A stretch of DNA of 5,612 nucleotides from Thermoplasmata archaeon. Lineage in GTDB: Archaea; Thermoplasmatota; Thermoplasmata; Thermoplasmatales; Thermoplasmataceae. Location of the stretch: contig JAKBQO010000107.1 of NCBI GenBank assembly GCA_021835185.1, positions 1 through 5,612 on the forward strand. The letters are read 5' to 3'. Below the pieces are notes generated by a model. The model did no database searches. It saw only the letters and a list, made by a program, of their open reading frames with translations, and was not told the DNA's origin. Below, one piece after another: positions 1 through 5,612 of this stretch. The position numbers and the translations under genes are program-made. Numbering within the stretch: the first letter of the stretch is position 1; every line of letters starts with the position of its first letter.

Positions 1-888
1 TACATAGAAATGGGGATAAATGCAGGATTGAACATTGATGACTTCGCCCCACGGATGTCATTTTTCTTCAATTCCTCTATAAATTTCTTTGAAGAAATAG
101 CTAAATTCAGGGCTGCAAGAAGAATATGGGCAACTGTAATGAAAGAAAAATACCACGCGAAAAATCCTAAGAGCATGGCACTGAAATTCCATACACAGAC
201 ATCTGGTTACACACTTACATGGCAACAGCCACTTAACAACATAGTTAGAACAACAATAGAGGCAATGGCCGCAGTCCTTGGAGGGACACAGAGTTTGCAT
301 ACAAATTCATATGATGAGGCATGGGCTCTTCCAACAGATGATGCGGTTAAGGTGGCATTGAGGACACAGCAGATAATTGCCGAAGAGACTGGAATAACCG
401 ACATAATAGACCCATTAGGGGGATCATACTATCTGGAGAGGCTGACAAGTGATATGGAAGTGGAAGCCTACAAGTATTTTTCCGAGATAGAAAAGATGGG
501 TGGAATACTAAATGCGGTAAAATCAGGATACATACAGAAAGAAATAGCAGATACATCATACAAAAAACAATTGAGAATAGAGAATAATGATGATATAATA
601 GTAGGCGTAAACAGATATGTGGATAAGGATGAAAAGCCAATTAACACCCTGAAAATTTCAGACATAGCAGAAAACGGGCAGATAAATCAGCTTAGGGAAG
701 TTAAGGGAAAAAGGGATGGAAACAAGGTTGCTGAATCACTTAAAAAACTGAGGAATGCAATGGAAGATGAAAGTATAAATTTAATGCCTTATATCATGGA
801 TTGCGTAAGAAACTACTGCACAATTGAGGAAATATCAAACATAGGGAGGGATATCTTTGGACAATGGAAAGAACCGAAAATATACTGA
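1..888 (+). CDS. mcmA1: Acyl-CoA mutase large (catalytic) subunit, methylmalonyl-CoA mutase type, C-terminal part
   Basis: This is the catalytic TIM-barrel subunit of a coenzyme B12-dependent acyl-CoA mutase, most likely methylmalonyl-CoA to succinyl-CoA. The reading frame is open from base 1, so the gene starts upstream; the ATG at 10 is internal. 295 residues are visible of about 550 expected for an archaeal large subunit. Family motifs, numbered from base 1, are FAPR (15-18), HTQTSG (64-69), NNIVRT (79-84) and GGTQSLHTNS (94-103), followed by the conserved DPLGGSYYLE strand and a GVNRY segment. The chain ends after the barrel and linker, without the DxHxxG cobalamin domain of single-chain mutases; that domain is encoded by the next gene. 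Its last 32 bases overlap the small-subunit gene, which suggests coupled translation. Substrate is not certain: the FHTQTSG stretch also resembles isobutyryl-CoA-type mutases, and the specificity residues (Tyr89 and Arg207 of the Propionibacterium enzyme) lie in the missing part. Confidence 0.93.
   Translation, partial: YIEMGINAGLNIDDFAPRMSFFFNSSINFFEEIAKFRAARRIWATVMKEKYHAKNPKSMALKFHTQTSGYTLTWQQPLNNIVRTTIEAMAAVLGGTQSLHTNSYDEAWALPTDDAVKVALRTQQIIAEETGITDIIDPLGGSYYLERLTSDMEVEAYKYFSEIEKMGGILNAVKSGYIQKEIADTSYKKQLRIENNDDIIVGVNRYVDKDEKPINTLKISDIAENGQINQLREVKGKRDGNKVAESLKKLRNAMEDESINLMPYIMDCVRNYCTIEEISNIGRDIFGQWKEPKIY
844..850 (+). promoter_or_regulatory. Shine-Dalgarno sequence for the small mutase subunit
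   Basis: GGGAGGG lies inside the end of the large-subunit gene, six bases before the TTG at 857. It decides the start of the small-subunit gene: no in-frame ATG exists before the cobalamin motif, and the nearby ATG at 864 is in another frame. Confidence 0.6.
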
Positions 889-1306
889 GGCACCGATAAA
901 AATTCTACTGGCCAAACCTGCTATAGACGGACATGACAGGGGCATATTTGTTCTTGCCAAGGCCTTCAGGGATGCTGGTATGGATGTTTTATACGCAGGG
1001 CTGCTGCCAACCCCAGAAGAGGTTGTTGATACAGCAGTTAATGAGGATGTGGATGTAATTGCACTGAGCCTTTTAAATGGTGCGCATATGACTGCATTCC
1101 GAAATGTCATGGAAATCCTGAAAAAGCGTGGAATAAACGATATAGCTGTAGTAGGTGGAGGAATAATACCTGACGAAGACAAACCTGCACTTGAAAAAAT
1201 GGGAATAACAGGCAACTTCGGCCCTGGAACACCCCTCAGTGTAATAATCAACCATGTAAAAAAACGGGCAATGGAAATCAGGAAATTGAGGGAAAATGAA
1301 TATTGA
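857..1306 (+). CDS. mcmA2: Cobalamin-binding small subunit of acyl-CoA mutase
   Basis: This 149-residue protein is a free-standing B12-binding domain (Rossmann-like) that pairs with the large subunit to form the active mutase, as in archaeal two-gene methylmalonyl-CoA mutases. The base-off/His-on signature is complete: D24-x-H26-x-x-G29, with His26 the expected lower cobalt ligand, then S71-x-L73 and the GGG at 100-102, ending in the FGPGT loop (121-125) typical of the family. The start is TTG at 857, chosen because a GGGAGGG Shine-Dalgarno sits six bases upstream and the next in-frame Met (residue 42) is beyond the cobalamin ligand. The gene overlaps the large subunit by 32 bases and the GTPase gene by 11, so the three are almost certainly one transcript. 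The first 12 residues are polar and not conserved in the family as I know it. Confidence 0.93.
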   Translation: MDNGKNRKYTEAPIKILLAKPAIDGHDRGIFVLAKAFRDAGMDVLYAGLLPTPEEVVDTAVNEDVDVIALSLLNGAHMTAFRNVMEILKKRGINDIAVVGGGIIPDEDKPALEKMGITGNFGPGTPLSVIINHVKKRAMEIRKLRENEY

Positions 1307-2240
1307 TAGGCTAACAGATGGCATTCTGAAAGGAGATTACAGGAGCATTGCCAGATCCATATCACTGGTAGAGAATTCCGGTTATGAATCTAGAAAGGAG
1401 ATAATCAGCAGGATATACAGATACGGAAATGCCAAGATCATCGGTATAACAGGACCGCCGGGAGTGGGGAAAAGTACTTTAATAGGCAATCTTGCCCCAA
1501 TGCTTGAAGACCACGGCAAGGTTTCCGTTCTTGCTATTGACCCGGCCAGCCCGTTCTCTGGTGGGGCCATACTTGGGAACAGGATAAGGATGCAGGCTGC
1601 CCTCACCAGAAGGGGAATATATATGAGAAGCGTATCCAACAGACTGTATAATGGCGGGCTTTCTGAATATACATGGGACATAACAAAGATTCTGGAAGCA
1701 TCTGGAAGTGATTTTGTCATACTTGAAACCGTTGGGTCAGGCCAGGCAGATGTGGATATAATGAATATAGCAGATATAACATGCGTAATTCTTGCACCCG
1801 GGCTCGGAGATGAAATACAGGCAATTAAATCTGGTATGATGGAAATAGGAGATATTTTTGTAATAAATAAAACAGACCGAGAGGGGTCGTACTTGGCAAT
1901 TAAGGATATAAGGGAATCACTTAATATGAGCAATAAACTGTCCACACCGGTTATAGGGCTGAATTCCATAACAGGCGAGAATTATGATGAGTTTGTTGCA
2001 CACATATTAAAGTTAGACAAAAAAAACTTCCGGGAGAAATATTACAGAAAACTGAAAATGGTGGTAATGGAAACTATATACAATAAGTATTCCAAATATA
2101 TTGACAGTATAGAATATAATAATGGAATTCTTGACAAAGACCCCTATACCATGGCTGAAGAGATACTTCGAAATGGTCTTGGAAAAGTGAGAAGGACTTA
2201 TAATAGCCATTCAGAAGAGGAAAATAACCATATTGGATAG
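1296..2240 (+). CDS. meaB: MeaB/ArgK-type G3E GTPase, mutase chaperone
   Basis: This 314-residue protein is a P-loop GTPase of the MeaB/ArgK (MMAA) family, which gates B12 cofactor loading onto methylmalonyl-CoA mutase and protects it from inactivation. The length is normal. Visible motifs are a Walker A loop GPPGVGKST (53-61), the Mg-site segment IDPASPFSGG (81-90), the switch II motif ETVGSGQ (144-150) and the guanine-specificity motif NKTD (191-194, usually NKAD). After these comes a helical C-terminal part like the family's dimerisation region. The ATG at 1296 overlaps the small-subunit gene by 11 bases, with GAGGG at 1288-1292 as a closely spaced possible Shine-Dalgarno. Two positions depart from the family pattern: Asn95 stands where LGDRIRM normally has Asp (Asp105 of Methylobacterium MeaB by spacing), and LYNGG (117-121) stands where GHLGG is usual. 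The catalytic Lys59, Asp82 and Glu144 are intact. Placement directly after the mutase genes supports the role. Confidence 0.92.
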   Translation: MNIDRLTDGILKGDYRSIARSISLVENSGYESRKEIISRIYRYGNAKIIGITGPPGVGKSTLIGNLAPMLEDHGKVSVLAIDPASPFSGGAILGNRIRMQAALTRRGIYMRSVSNRLYNGGLSEYTWDITKILEASGSDFVILETVGSGQADVDIMNIADITCVILAPGLGDEIQAIKSGMMEIGDIFVINKTDREGSYLAIKDIRESLNMSNKLSTPVIGLNSITGENYDEFVAHILKLDKKNFREKYYRKLKMVVMETIYNKYSKYIDSIEYNNGILDKDPYTMAEEILRNGLGKVRRTYNSHSEEENNHIG

Positions 2241-2440
2241 AATTCCAGCTATACTCAACATTGCATCTAACACAACCCTTTAGTACCTATATTTTATAGT
2301 TTAATTATGAATAGAACACAAAAATATTACATAAATGAGTTTATAAAAAGTATTAACTACAGGGTATTTACTAGGAATAAGCTAAATGTTGGTCTGAAAA
2401 TGAATGTTATATTACTTAAAAACGAAATGGGGTTAAAAGC
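2241..2440 (+). other. AT-rich intergenic gap between meaB and sufS
   Basis: This 200-base gap separates the mutase cassette from sufSU. It is strongly AT-rich, with a T-rich stretch around 2288-2306 that could serve as a weak archaeal transcription terminator for the mutase operon, but there is no long T tract and no convincing hairpin. The clearest promoter-like element is the TTTATAAAAA at 2340-2349. A weaker TATA-like stretch (TTATATTA, 2407-2414) lies about 30 bases before the sufS ATG and could drive a leaderless transcript. A small ORF occupies the second two-thirds of the gap. I see no RNA gene here. Confidence 0.6.
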
Positions 2441-2444
2441 ATGA
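2307..2444 (+). CDS. Possible small protein upstream of sufS (uncertain)
   Basis: An ATG-initiated frame of 45 codons runs through the AT-rich gap and stops with TGA overlapping the sufS ATG (ATGA at 2441-2444). The frame is open further back to 2271. The product would be rich in Asn (7) and Lys (6), basic, with no signal peptide, membrane segment or motif that I recognise. No Shine-Dalgarno precedes the ATG. Internal in-frame ATGs at 2400 and 2427 would give 14- or 5-residue leader peptides with the same overlap. Because the best TATA-like element lies inside this ORF, a transcript from that promoter would only carry the shorter versions. It could be a chance frame, a leader coupling translation into sufS, or the tail of a decayed gene. 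I do not assign a function. Confidence 0.2.
   Translation: MNRTQKYYINEFIKSINYRVFTRNKLNVGLKMNVILLKNEMGLKA
2340..2349 (+). promoter_or_regulatory. Candidate archaeal TATA box for sufSU
   Basis: TTTATAAAAA preceded by a purine-rich AAATGAG segment fits an archaeal TATA box with a BRE-like flank. With usual archaeal spacing, transcription would begin near 2370-2376 and leave an untranslated leader of about 65-70 bases before the sufS ATG. Other TATA-like stretches in this AT-rich gap (2292-2298 and 2407-2414) are weaker alternatives. Confidence 0.4.
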
Positions 2445-3664
2445 TTACAGCATTGGTTGATATCACAGAGGATTTTCCCATACTCAAGCGGCAAATTAAT
2501 GGACATCGATTAGTATATCTGGATTCAGCTGCAACATCCCAAAAACCACAGTCTGTCATTGATTGTATCACCAAATACTATGAAAACACCAATGCCAATG
2601 TTTTGCGGAGTGTACATACTCTGGCAGAAGAAGCAACGGTAGCGATGCAAGAGGCCAGAGAAAAGATTGCACGTTTTATACATGCCAATTCTTACCGCGA
2701 AGTAATTTTTACCAGGGGAACGACCGAAAGCCTCAATACTATTGCTCGGGCGTGGGGAGATAAATTTTTGAAAGAAGGAGATGAAATTGTCCTTTCCCCC
2801 ATGGAGCACCATTCCAACATTATCCCATGGCAGCAGTTAGCCAAGAGAAAGGGAGCGCATTTACGATACATTGATCTCAATAAAGATGGGGCAATTACTA
2901 TCGAATCCGTAAAAAAACAAATTAGCAACAGAACCAGAATTGTGACCCTTTCAGCGGTGTCAAATGTATTGGGCACTATAAATCCCATAGCTGAGGTAGC
3001 CAAACTGGCGCACGAGGTTGGAGCTATTATGGTCGTTGACGGGGCTCAATCAGTCCCGCACCAGCCCACAGATGTTCAGAACCTGGGAATAGATTTTCTT
3101 GCTTTTTCCGGCCATAAGATGCTGGGGCCTACTGGAATAGGTATTTTATGGGGCAAAGAAGCTTTACTGGAGGCTTCCGATCCAGTCATATTCGGTGGGG
3201 AAATGATCGCATATGTTGACAGGGAGAATGCAACCTGGGCCGAACTCCCTGCAAAGTTTGAGGGAGGTACACCGCATATTGCTGGGGCTATTGGCCTTGG
3301 CAGCGCCGTGGATTACTTAAATGGTATTGGCATGTCCCGGATTGAGGAGCACAGCCGGGAACTTGCGCAAGAAACCTATCAGAGGTTAGAAGAGATACCT
3401 GGAGTCATAGTATATGGTCCGCCTTATCCACGAACCAGCGTTGTAGCCTTTAACATTTCAGGAATACACTCCCATGATGTCTCTCAGGTTCTTGATGCAC
3501 AGGGGATAGCTATCCGCGCCGGGCATCATTGTGCCCAGCCTTTGATGCGCTGGCTGGATGTTGGATCTACAGCCCGTGCCAGCTTCTATCTATATAACAG
3601 TGGTCAAGACATTGATGCTCTTGTGGATGCCATAAAGACAGCAAGGAGGTACTTTAAATTATGA
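2441..3664 (+). CDS. sufS: Cysteine desulfurase SufS (PLP-dependent)
   Basis: This 407-residue class V aminotransferase-fold enzyme takes sulfur from L-cysteine, giving alanine and a protein persulfide for Fe-S cluster assembly. The length is normal for SufS. Visible residues are the N-terminal YLDSAATSQKP segment (26-36), MEHHSN (121-126) with His124 stacking on PLP, Asp200 and Gln203 contacting the cofactor, the Schiff-base Lys226 in SGHKMLGP (223-230), the FEGGTP loop (273-278), and catalytic Cys364 in RAGHHCAQP (359-367). The short, ordered loop around this Cys is the group II (SufS) pattern rather than NifS/IscS. The gene overlaps sufU by ATGA, so the two act as a pair. Codon use departs from the flanking genes: 13 of 22 arginines are CGN, against 3 of 19 in meaB, and isoleucine is mostly ATT/ATC. 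This points to acquisition from bacteria, probably Firmicutes-like. The ATG is preceded only by a weak GGGG (2429-2432). Confidence 0.95.
   Translation: MITALVDITEDFPILKRQINGHRLVYLDSAATSQKPQSVIDCITKYYENTNANVLRSVHTLAEEATVAMQEAREKIARFIHANSYREVIFTRGTTESLNTIARAWGDKFLKEGDEIVLSPMEHHSNIIPWQQLAKRKGAHLRYIDLNKDGAITIESVKKQISNRTRIVTLSAVSNVLGTINPIAEVAKLAHEVGAIMVVDGAQSVPHQPTDVQNLGIDFLAFSGHKMLGPTGIGILWGKEALLEASDPVIFGGEMIAYVDRENATWAELPAKFEGGTPHIAGAIGLGSAVDYLNGIGMSRIEEHSRELAQETYQRLEEIPGVIVYGPPYPRTSVVAFNISGIHSHDVSQVLDAQGIAIRAGHHCAQPLMRWLDVGSTARASFYLYNSGQDIDALVDAIKTARRYFKL
3643..3650 (+). promoter_or_regulatory. Perfect Shine-Dalgarno for sufU
   Basis: AAGGAGGT lies within the last codons of sufS (the paired AGG-AGG arginines), ten bases before the sufU ATG. 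It is the most bacterial-looking ribosome binding site in the window and fixes the start at 3661. Confidence 0.75.
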
Positions 3665-4089
3665 ATCTTGATGATATTTACCGTGAGGAGATCCTAGAAC
3701 ATAATCAGTCGCCAAGAAATTACGGACATTTGGAACATCCTACGAAAAGTGCCGGCCTATTAAATCCAACCTGCGGTGACCAAATTAAATTGGACTTGAT
3801 CATAAAGGATGGGCGAATTGAAGAGATTTGCTTTAGCGGGCAGGGATGTTCTATCAGTATGGCATCGGCATCCATGCTCACTGAAGCAGTTAAGGGAAAA
3901 ACTGTTGATGAGGCACTGTCACTGGTATCAAATTTCAAGGCCTTCCTGGCAGGTGGAACCTCGGACGTTCCTTTAGGTGATTTAGAGGCACTGCATGGTG
4001 TATCACAATTTCCTAGTAGAGTGAAATGTGCCACATTAGCACATAATGTCTTGGAAAAAGCTATTGCCGATTCAACGCCTGAACAGTAG
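3661..4089 (+). CDS. sufU: SufU zinc-dependent sulfurtransferase
   Basis: SufU receives persulfide sulfur from SufS through its zinc site and passes it on to Fe-S assembly. The 142-residue protein has the IscU-like fold signature, and all four zinc ligands expected for SufU are present: Cys38 and Asp40 in NPTCGD (35-40), Cys63 in GQGCSISMASAS (60-71), and Cys123 in RVKCATL (120-126). The region between Cys63 and Cys123 is long, as in SufU and unlike the IscU scaffold, and includes the LGDLEALHGVSQFP stretch (105-118) typical of Firmicutes SufU. An IscU-type Lys-Pro-x-x-Cys scaffold motif is absent, which supports a transfer role over a cluster scaffold. It overlaps sufS by ATGA and carries a strong Shine-Dalgarno. 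It shares the non-archaeal look of sufS and was probably transferred with it. No sufB, sufC or sufD gene follows, so the partner scaffold must be encoded elsewhere. Confidence 0.93.
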   Translation: MNLDDIYREEILEHNQSPRNYGHLEHPTKSAGLLNPTCGDQIKLDLIIKDGRIEEICFSGQGCSISMASASMLTEAVKGKTVDEALSLVSNFKAFLAGGTSDVPLGDLEALHGVSQFPSRVKCATLAHNVLEKAIADSTPEQ

Positions 4090-4212
4090 AACAAAAATCA
4101 TCTCCCGAAGCATTTGAGAACGGAGTATAGGGTTATACCTACGAAGTTTAAGCATCAGACCTATGATAATTTCTAAAGATAGATGTTAACATGGTTAAGA
4201 GAAACCCCAATC
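4090..4212. other. Convergent intergenic spacer between sufU and the M20 gene
   Basis: This 123-base spacer lies between genes that run towards each other. It holds a weak 5-bp hairpin (GTATA/TATAC, 4125-4138) without a T tract and a 10-bp palindrome ATGTTAACAT at 4183-4192. Neither is a convincing terminator or operator. In the sufU frame, 28 sense codons follow the TAG before the next stop; they match nothing I recognise. Confidence 0.5.
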
Positions 4213-5478
4213 TCACAGACCTCTGGCTATTTCATAAAGACCTGCAGCAAAGCCAACGATGGATTTCTTAAGATCATTAATCAATATTTTTTCATCATTC
4301 ATGTGAGATTCCTCAAGGATTCCAGGACCGTAATTAAGCGACGGAATTCCTGCCTGATGTGTGAATCTCATATCAAATGTTCCTGGAGAGAGAACTAATT
4401 CCGGTTCACTTCCAAGGGCTTCCCCAAGGCCTGTCCTGAAAAGACGGTAAAATTGATTTTCTGTATTCTCTATTATGCTATCAGTTATATAATGTTCATT
4501 GATCCTGACTTCATACCCAGAACTTTGTGCATAGTCCATAATTAAATCGTATAGTTTGTCTTTTTCCTCACTTAATTTTTCTTCCGGTATCAATCTTCGA
4601 TAAATAGAAAATTCGCATTCATCCGCTATGGTGTTAGCCCATGTACCACATTTTAAATAACCTATTGCCAGACCAGGCTTTTTTGAACCGGGTGGAATTA
4701 CATTGTATTTTGAAATCCTTGATTTCTCAATTTTCTTTCCATATTTATTTATAATGCTTATAAGCTCTATAGTACCTGCTATCGCATCCTTTCCGAGATA
4801 TGCCATTGAACCGTGGCTCTTTTTGCCTATAACCTTTACAGTTATAAATATAGCACCGCGGTGGCCATAGCATATATTGTTAACTCCCAACGGTTCAGTA
4901 TAAATCACGAAATCCGTATTTTCTCTGGAGATCTTACCCGATTCAACAAGATAATACATTCCAGCATTTTTATTTCCCACTGTTTCCTCATCAGGGACGG
5001 CCGTCTGTGTTACGGTTAATTTTTTCCATATATCCGGAAATGTGTTTTCAAGTAGTTTTATACCATATACCTGCATTGCAATGCCCCCTTTCATATCACT
5101 TGATCCTCTACCATAAATGAATTTACCGTCATTTACAGACATGAATGGGTTTGTTTTCCAACCCCTTCCCGCTGGAACCACATCATAATGGCCATTCAAT
5201 GCAATTTTTATGTTTCCACTGCCCTTTGTGCCTATCACTGATGGCCGTGGACCATTTCCAAACTCACATAATTCCTGCAATCTATCCGTGGGTACCTCAA
5301 TAATCTCTGTTCTGTAGCCCTCATCCATGAGTTTTGCCCTGCAAAGATCGGCGAACTGTTCATAATTAGTTCCAGGGGGATTTTCAGTGGGTATCTTAAT
5401 CATTTTTACAAGGAATTCTGTGGCGTCCTCAATCATTACATCAATATTTTTATTTAAATTTTCAATTATTGGATCCAC
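4213..5478 (-). CDS. M20-family metallopeptidase/deacylase (ArgE/DapE/CPG2-like)
   Basis: This 421-residue cytosolic zinc hydrolase is of the M20 family (acetylornithine deacetylase, succinyl-diaminopimelate desuccinylase, carboxypeptidase G2 type), which cleaves an N-acyl or peptide bond next to a carboxylate. The di-metal site looks complete: His97 and catalytic Asp99 in GHYDVVP (96-102), bridging Asp128 in RGSSDMKGG (124-132), general base Glu164 and metal ligand Glu165 in PDEE (162-165), Glu195 in YTEP (193-196), and His392 in ESHMNDE (390-396). The lid domain carries SHGS (221-224), whose His222 reaches the partner active site in dimeric members. The start is GTG at 5478, nine bases after the upstream SDR stop, with AGGG seven bases before it; the overlapping ATG at 5480 is out of frame and hits a stop at once. 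There is no signal peptide. The substrate cannot be read from the sequence, and DapE or ArgE names are only family labels. Confidence 0.88.
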   Translation of the reverse strand: MDPIIENLNKNIDVMIEDATEFLVKMIKIPTENPPGTNYEQFADLCRAKLMDEGYRTEIIEVPTDRLQELCEFGNGPRPSVIGTKGSGNIKIALNGHYDVVPAGRGWKTNPFMSVNDGKFIYGRGSSDMKGGIAMQVYGIKLLENTFPDIWKKLTVTQTAVPDEETVGNKNAGMYYLVESGKISRENTDFVIYTEPLGVNNICYGHRGAIFITVKVIGKKSHGSMAYLGKDAIAGTIELISIINKYGKKIEKSRISKYNVIPPGSKKPGLAIGYLKCGTWANTIADECEFSIYRRLIPEEKLSEEKDKLYDLIMDYAQSSGYEVRINEHYITDSIIENTENQFYRLFRTGLGEALGSEPELVLSPGTFDMRFTHQAGIPSLNYGPGILEESHMNDEKILINDLKKSIVGFAAGLYEIARGL

Positions 5479-5487
5479 ATTATCGCC

Positions 5488-5612
5488 CTATAATTTTGGT
5501 TCAAATCTACCATCAATGGCTGTCCAGCCACCGTCAACAAAAATTACCGTCCCGTCTATAAATGATGCTGCAGGCGTGGTAAGGAAGACAGCAGGTTTAG
5601 ATATCTCATCAA
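5488..5612 (-). CDS. Short-chain dehydrogenase/reductase, C-terminal end
   Basis: The last 40 residues of a gene that enters from the right edge are visible. They carry the standard C-terminal signature of classical SDR oxidoreductases: an EI-x-KPAVFL helix, then AASFIDGTVIFVDGGW, where the family has AASFITGxxxxVDGG, and a short polar tail. Such enzymes use NAD(P)H to oxidise or reduce alcohol/ketone groups; the catalytic YxxxK and the nucleotide-binding GxxxGxG motif lie outside the window, so neither activity nor substrate can be judged. The stop at 5488-5490 is nine bases before the M20 start, so the two genes are probably one operon with its promoter outside the window. Confidence 0.85.
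   Translation of the reverse strand, partial: DEISKPAVFLTTPAASFIDGTVIFVDGGWTAIDGRFEPKL

Noticed and set aside
835..1365. Long antisense frame opposite the small mutase subunit (176 codons), and similar antisense frames at 1382-1969 and 3720-4094.
   Set aside because: They lie opposite genes with complete family motifs and their translations show no conserved pattern; they are coding shadows.
2249..4130. An 8-bp inverted repeat, CTATACTC (2249-2256) and GAGTATAG (4123-4130), flanks the sufSU pair and could suggest mobile-element ends.
   Set aside because: An 8-bp match between two spacers of this size is expected by chance about once in three cases; there is no longer terminal repeat, target duplication or transposase.
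4125..4138. GTATA/TATAC hairpin as a terminator for sufU.
   Set aside because: The stem is only 5 bp and AT-rich, with no following T tract.
4087..4176. Open frame of 28 codons directly after the sufU TAG, suggesting stop-codon readthrough or a recent truncation.
   Set aside because: SufU is already full length with a normal C-terminus, and the extension matches nothing recognisable.
4183..4192. Palindrome ATGTTAACAT near the end of the M20 gene as a possible operator.
   Set aside because: It lies downstream of both flanking genes, where an operator is unlikely, and a single 10-bp AT-rich palindrome can be chance.
4183..4398. Plus-strand frame of 71 codons over the end of the M20 gene.
   Set aside because: Most of it is antisense to well-conserved M20 sequence including the metal-binding His region, with no ribosome binding site or recognisable protein.

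Overview
The window looks like a chromosomal segment of an acidophilic euryarchaeon of the Thermoplasmatales type (Ferroplasma, Acidiplasma or Cuniculiplasma-like). This is inferred, not proven, from AT-rich DNA, heavy AGG/AGA arginine and ATA isoleucine codon use, archaeal-style split methylmalonyl-CoA mutase genes, and a TATA-like rather than bacterial promoter in the main intergenic gap. No RNA gene, CRISPR array or insertion sequence is visible.

Positions 1-2240 (+) hold a tight, overlapping three-gene cassette. It contains the C-terminal half of the large subunit of a B12-dependent acyl-CoA mutase, the separate cobalamin-binding small subunit (TTG start), and the MeaB/ArgK-type G3E GTPase that loads and protects the cofactor. 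Together they would isomerise a branched acyl-CoA, most likely methylmalonyl-CoA to succinyl-CoA. The residues that fix the substrate lie upstream of the window.

Positions 2241-2440 are an AT-rich gap with a good archaeal TATA-like element and a small uncertain ORF that ends in an ATGA overlap with the next gene. Positions 2441-4089 (+) hold sufS and sufU, a cysteine desulfurase and its zinc-dependent sulfur acceptor, joined by an ATGA overlap and a perfect Shine-Dalgarno sequence. This pair differs from its neighbours in GC content and codon use and resembles the Firmicutes-type SufS-SufU system. I read it as a gene pair acquired from bacteria to supply sulfur for Fe-S cluster assembly. No sufBCD scaffold genes are next to it.

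Positions 4090-4212 are a convergent intergenic spacer. Positions 4213-5612 (-) hold an M20-family metallopeptidase/deacylase (ArgE/DapE type, GTG start) preceded by the C-terminal end of a short-chain dehydrogenase/reductase, 9 bases apart and probably cotranscribed.

The window is mostly well-understood metabolism, and I see no clearly novel system. The points most worth a second look are the bacterial-looking sufSU insertion, the Asp-to-Asn change at a nucleotide/Mg-site position in the MeaB-like GTPase, and the small ORF in front of sufS.
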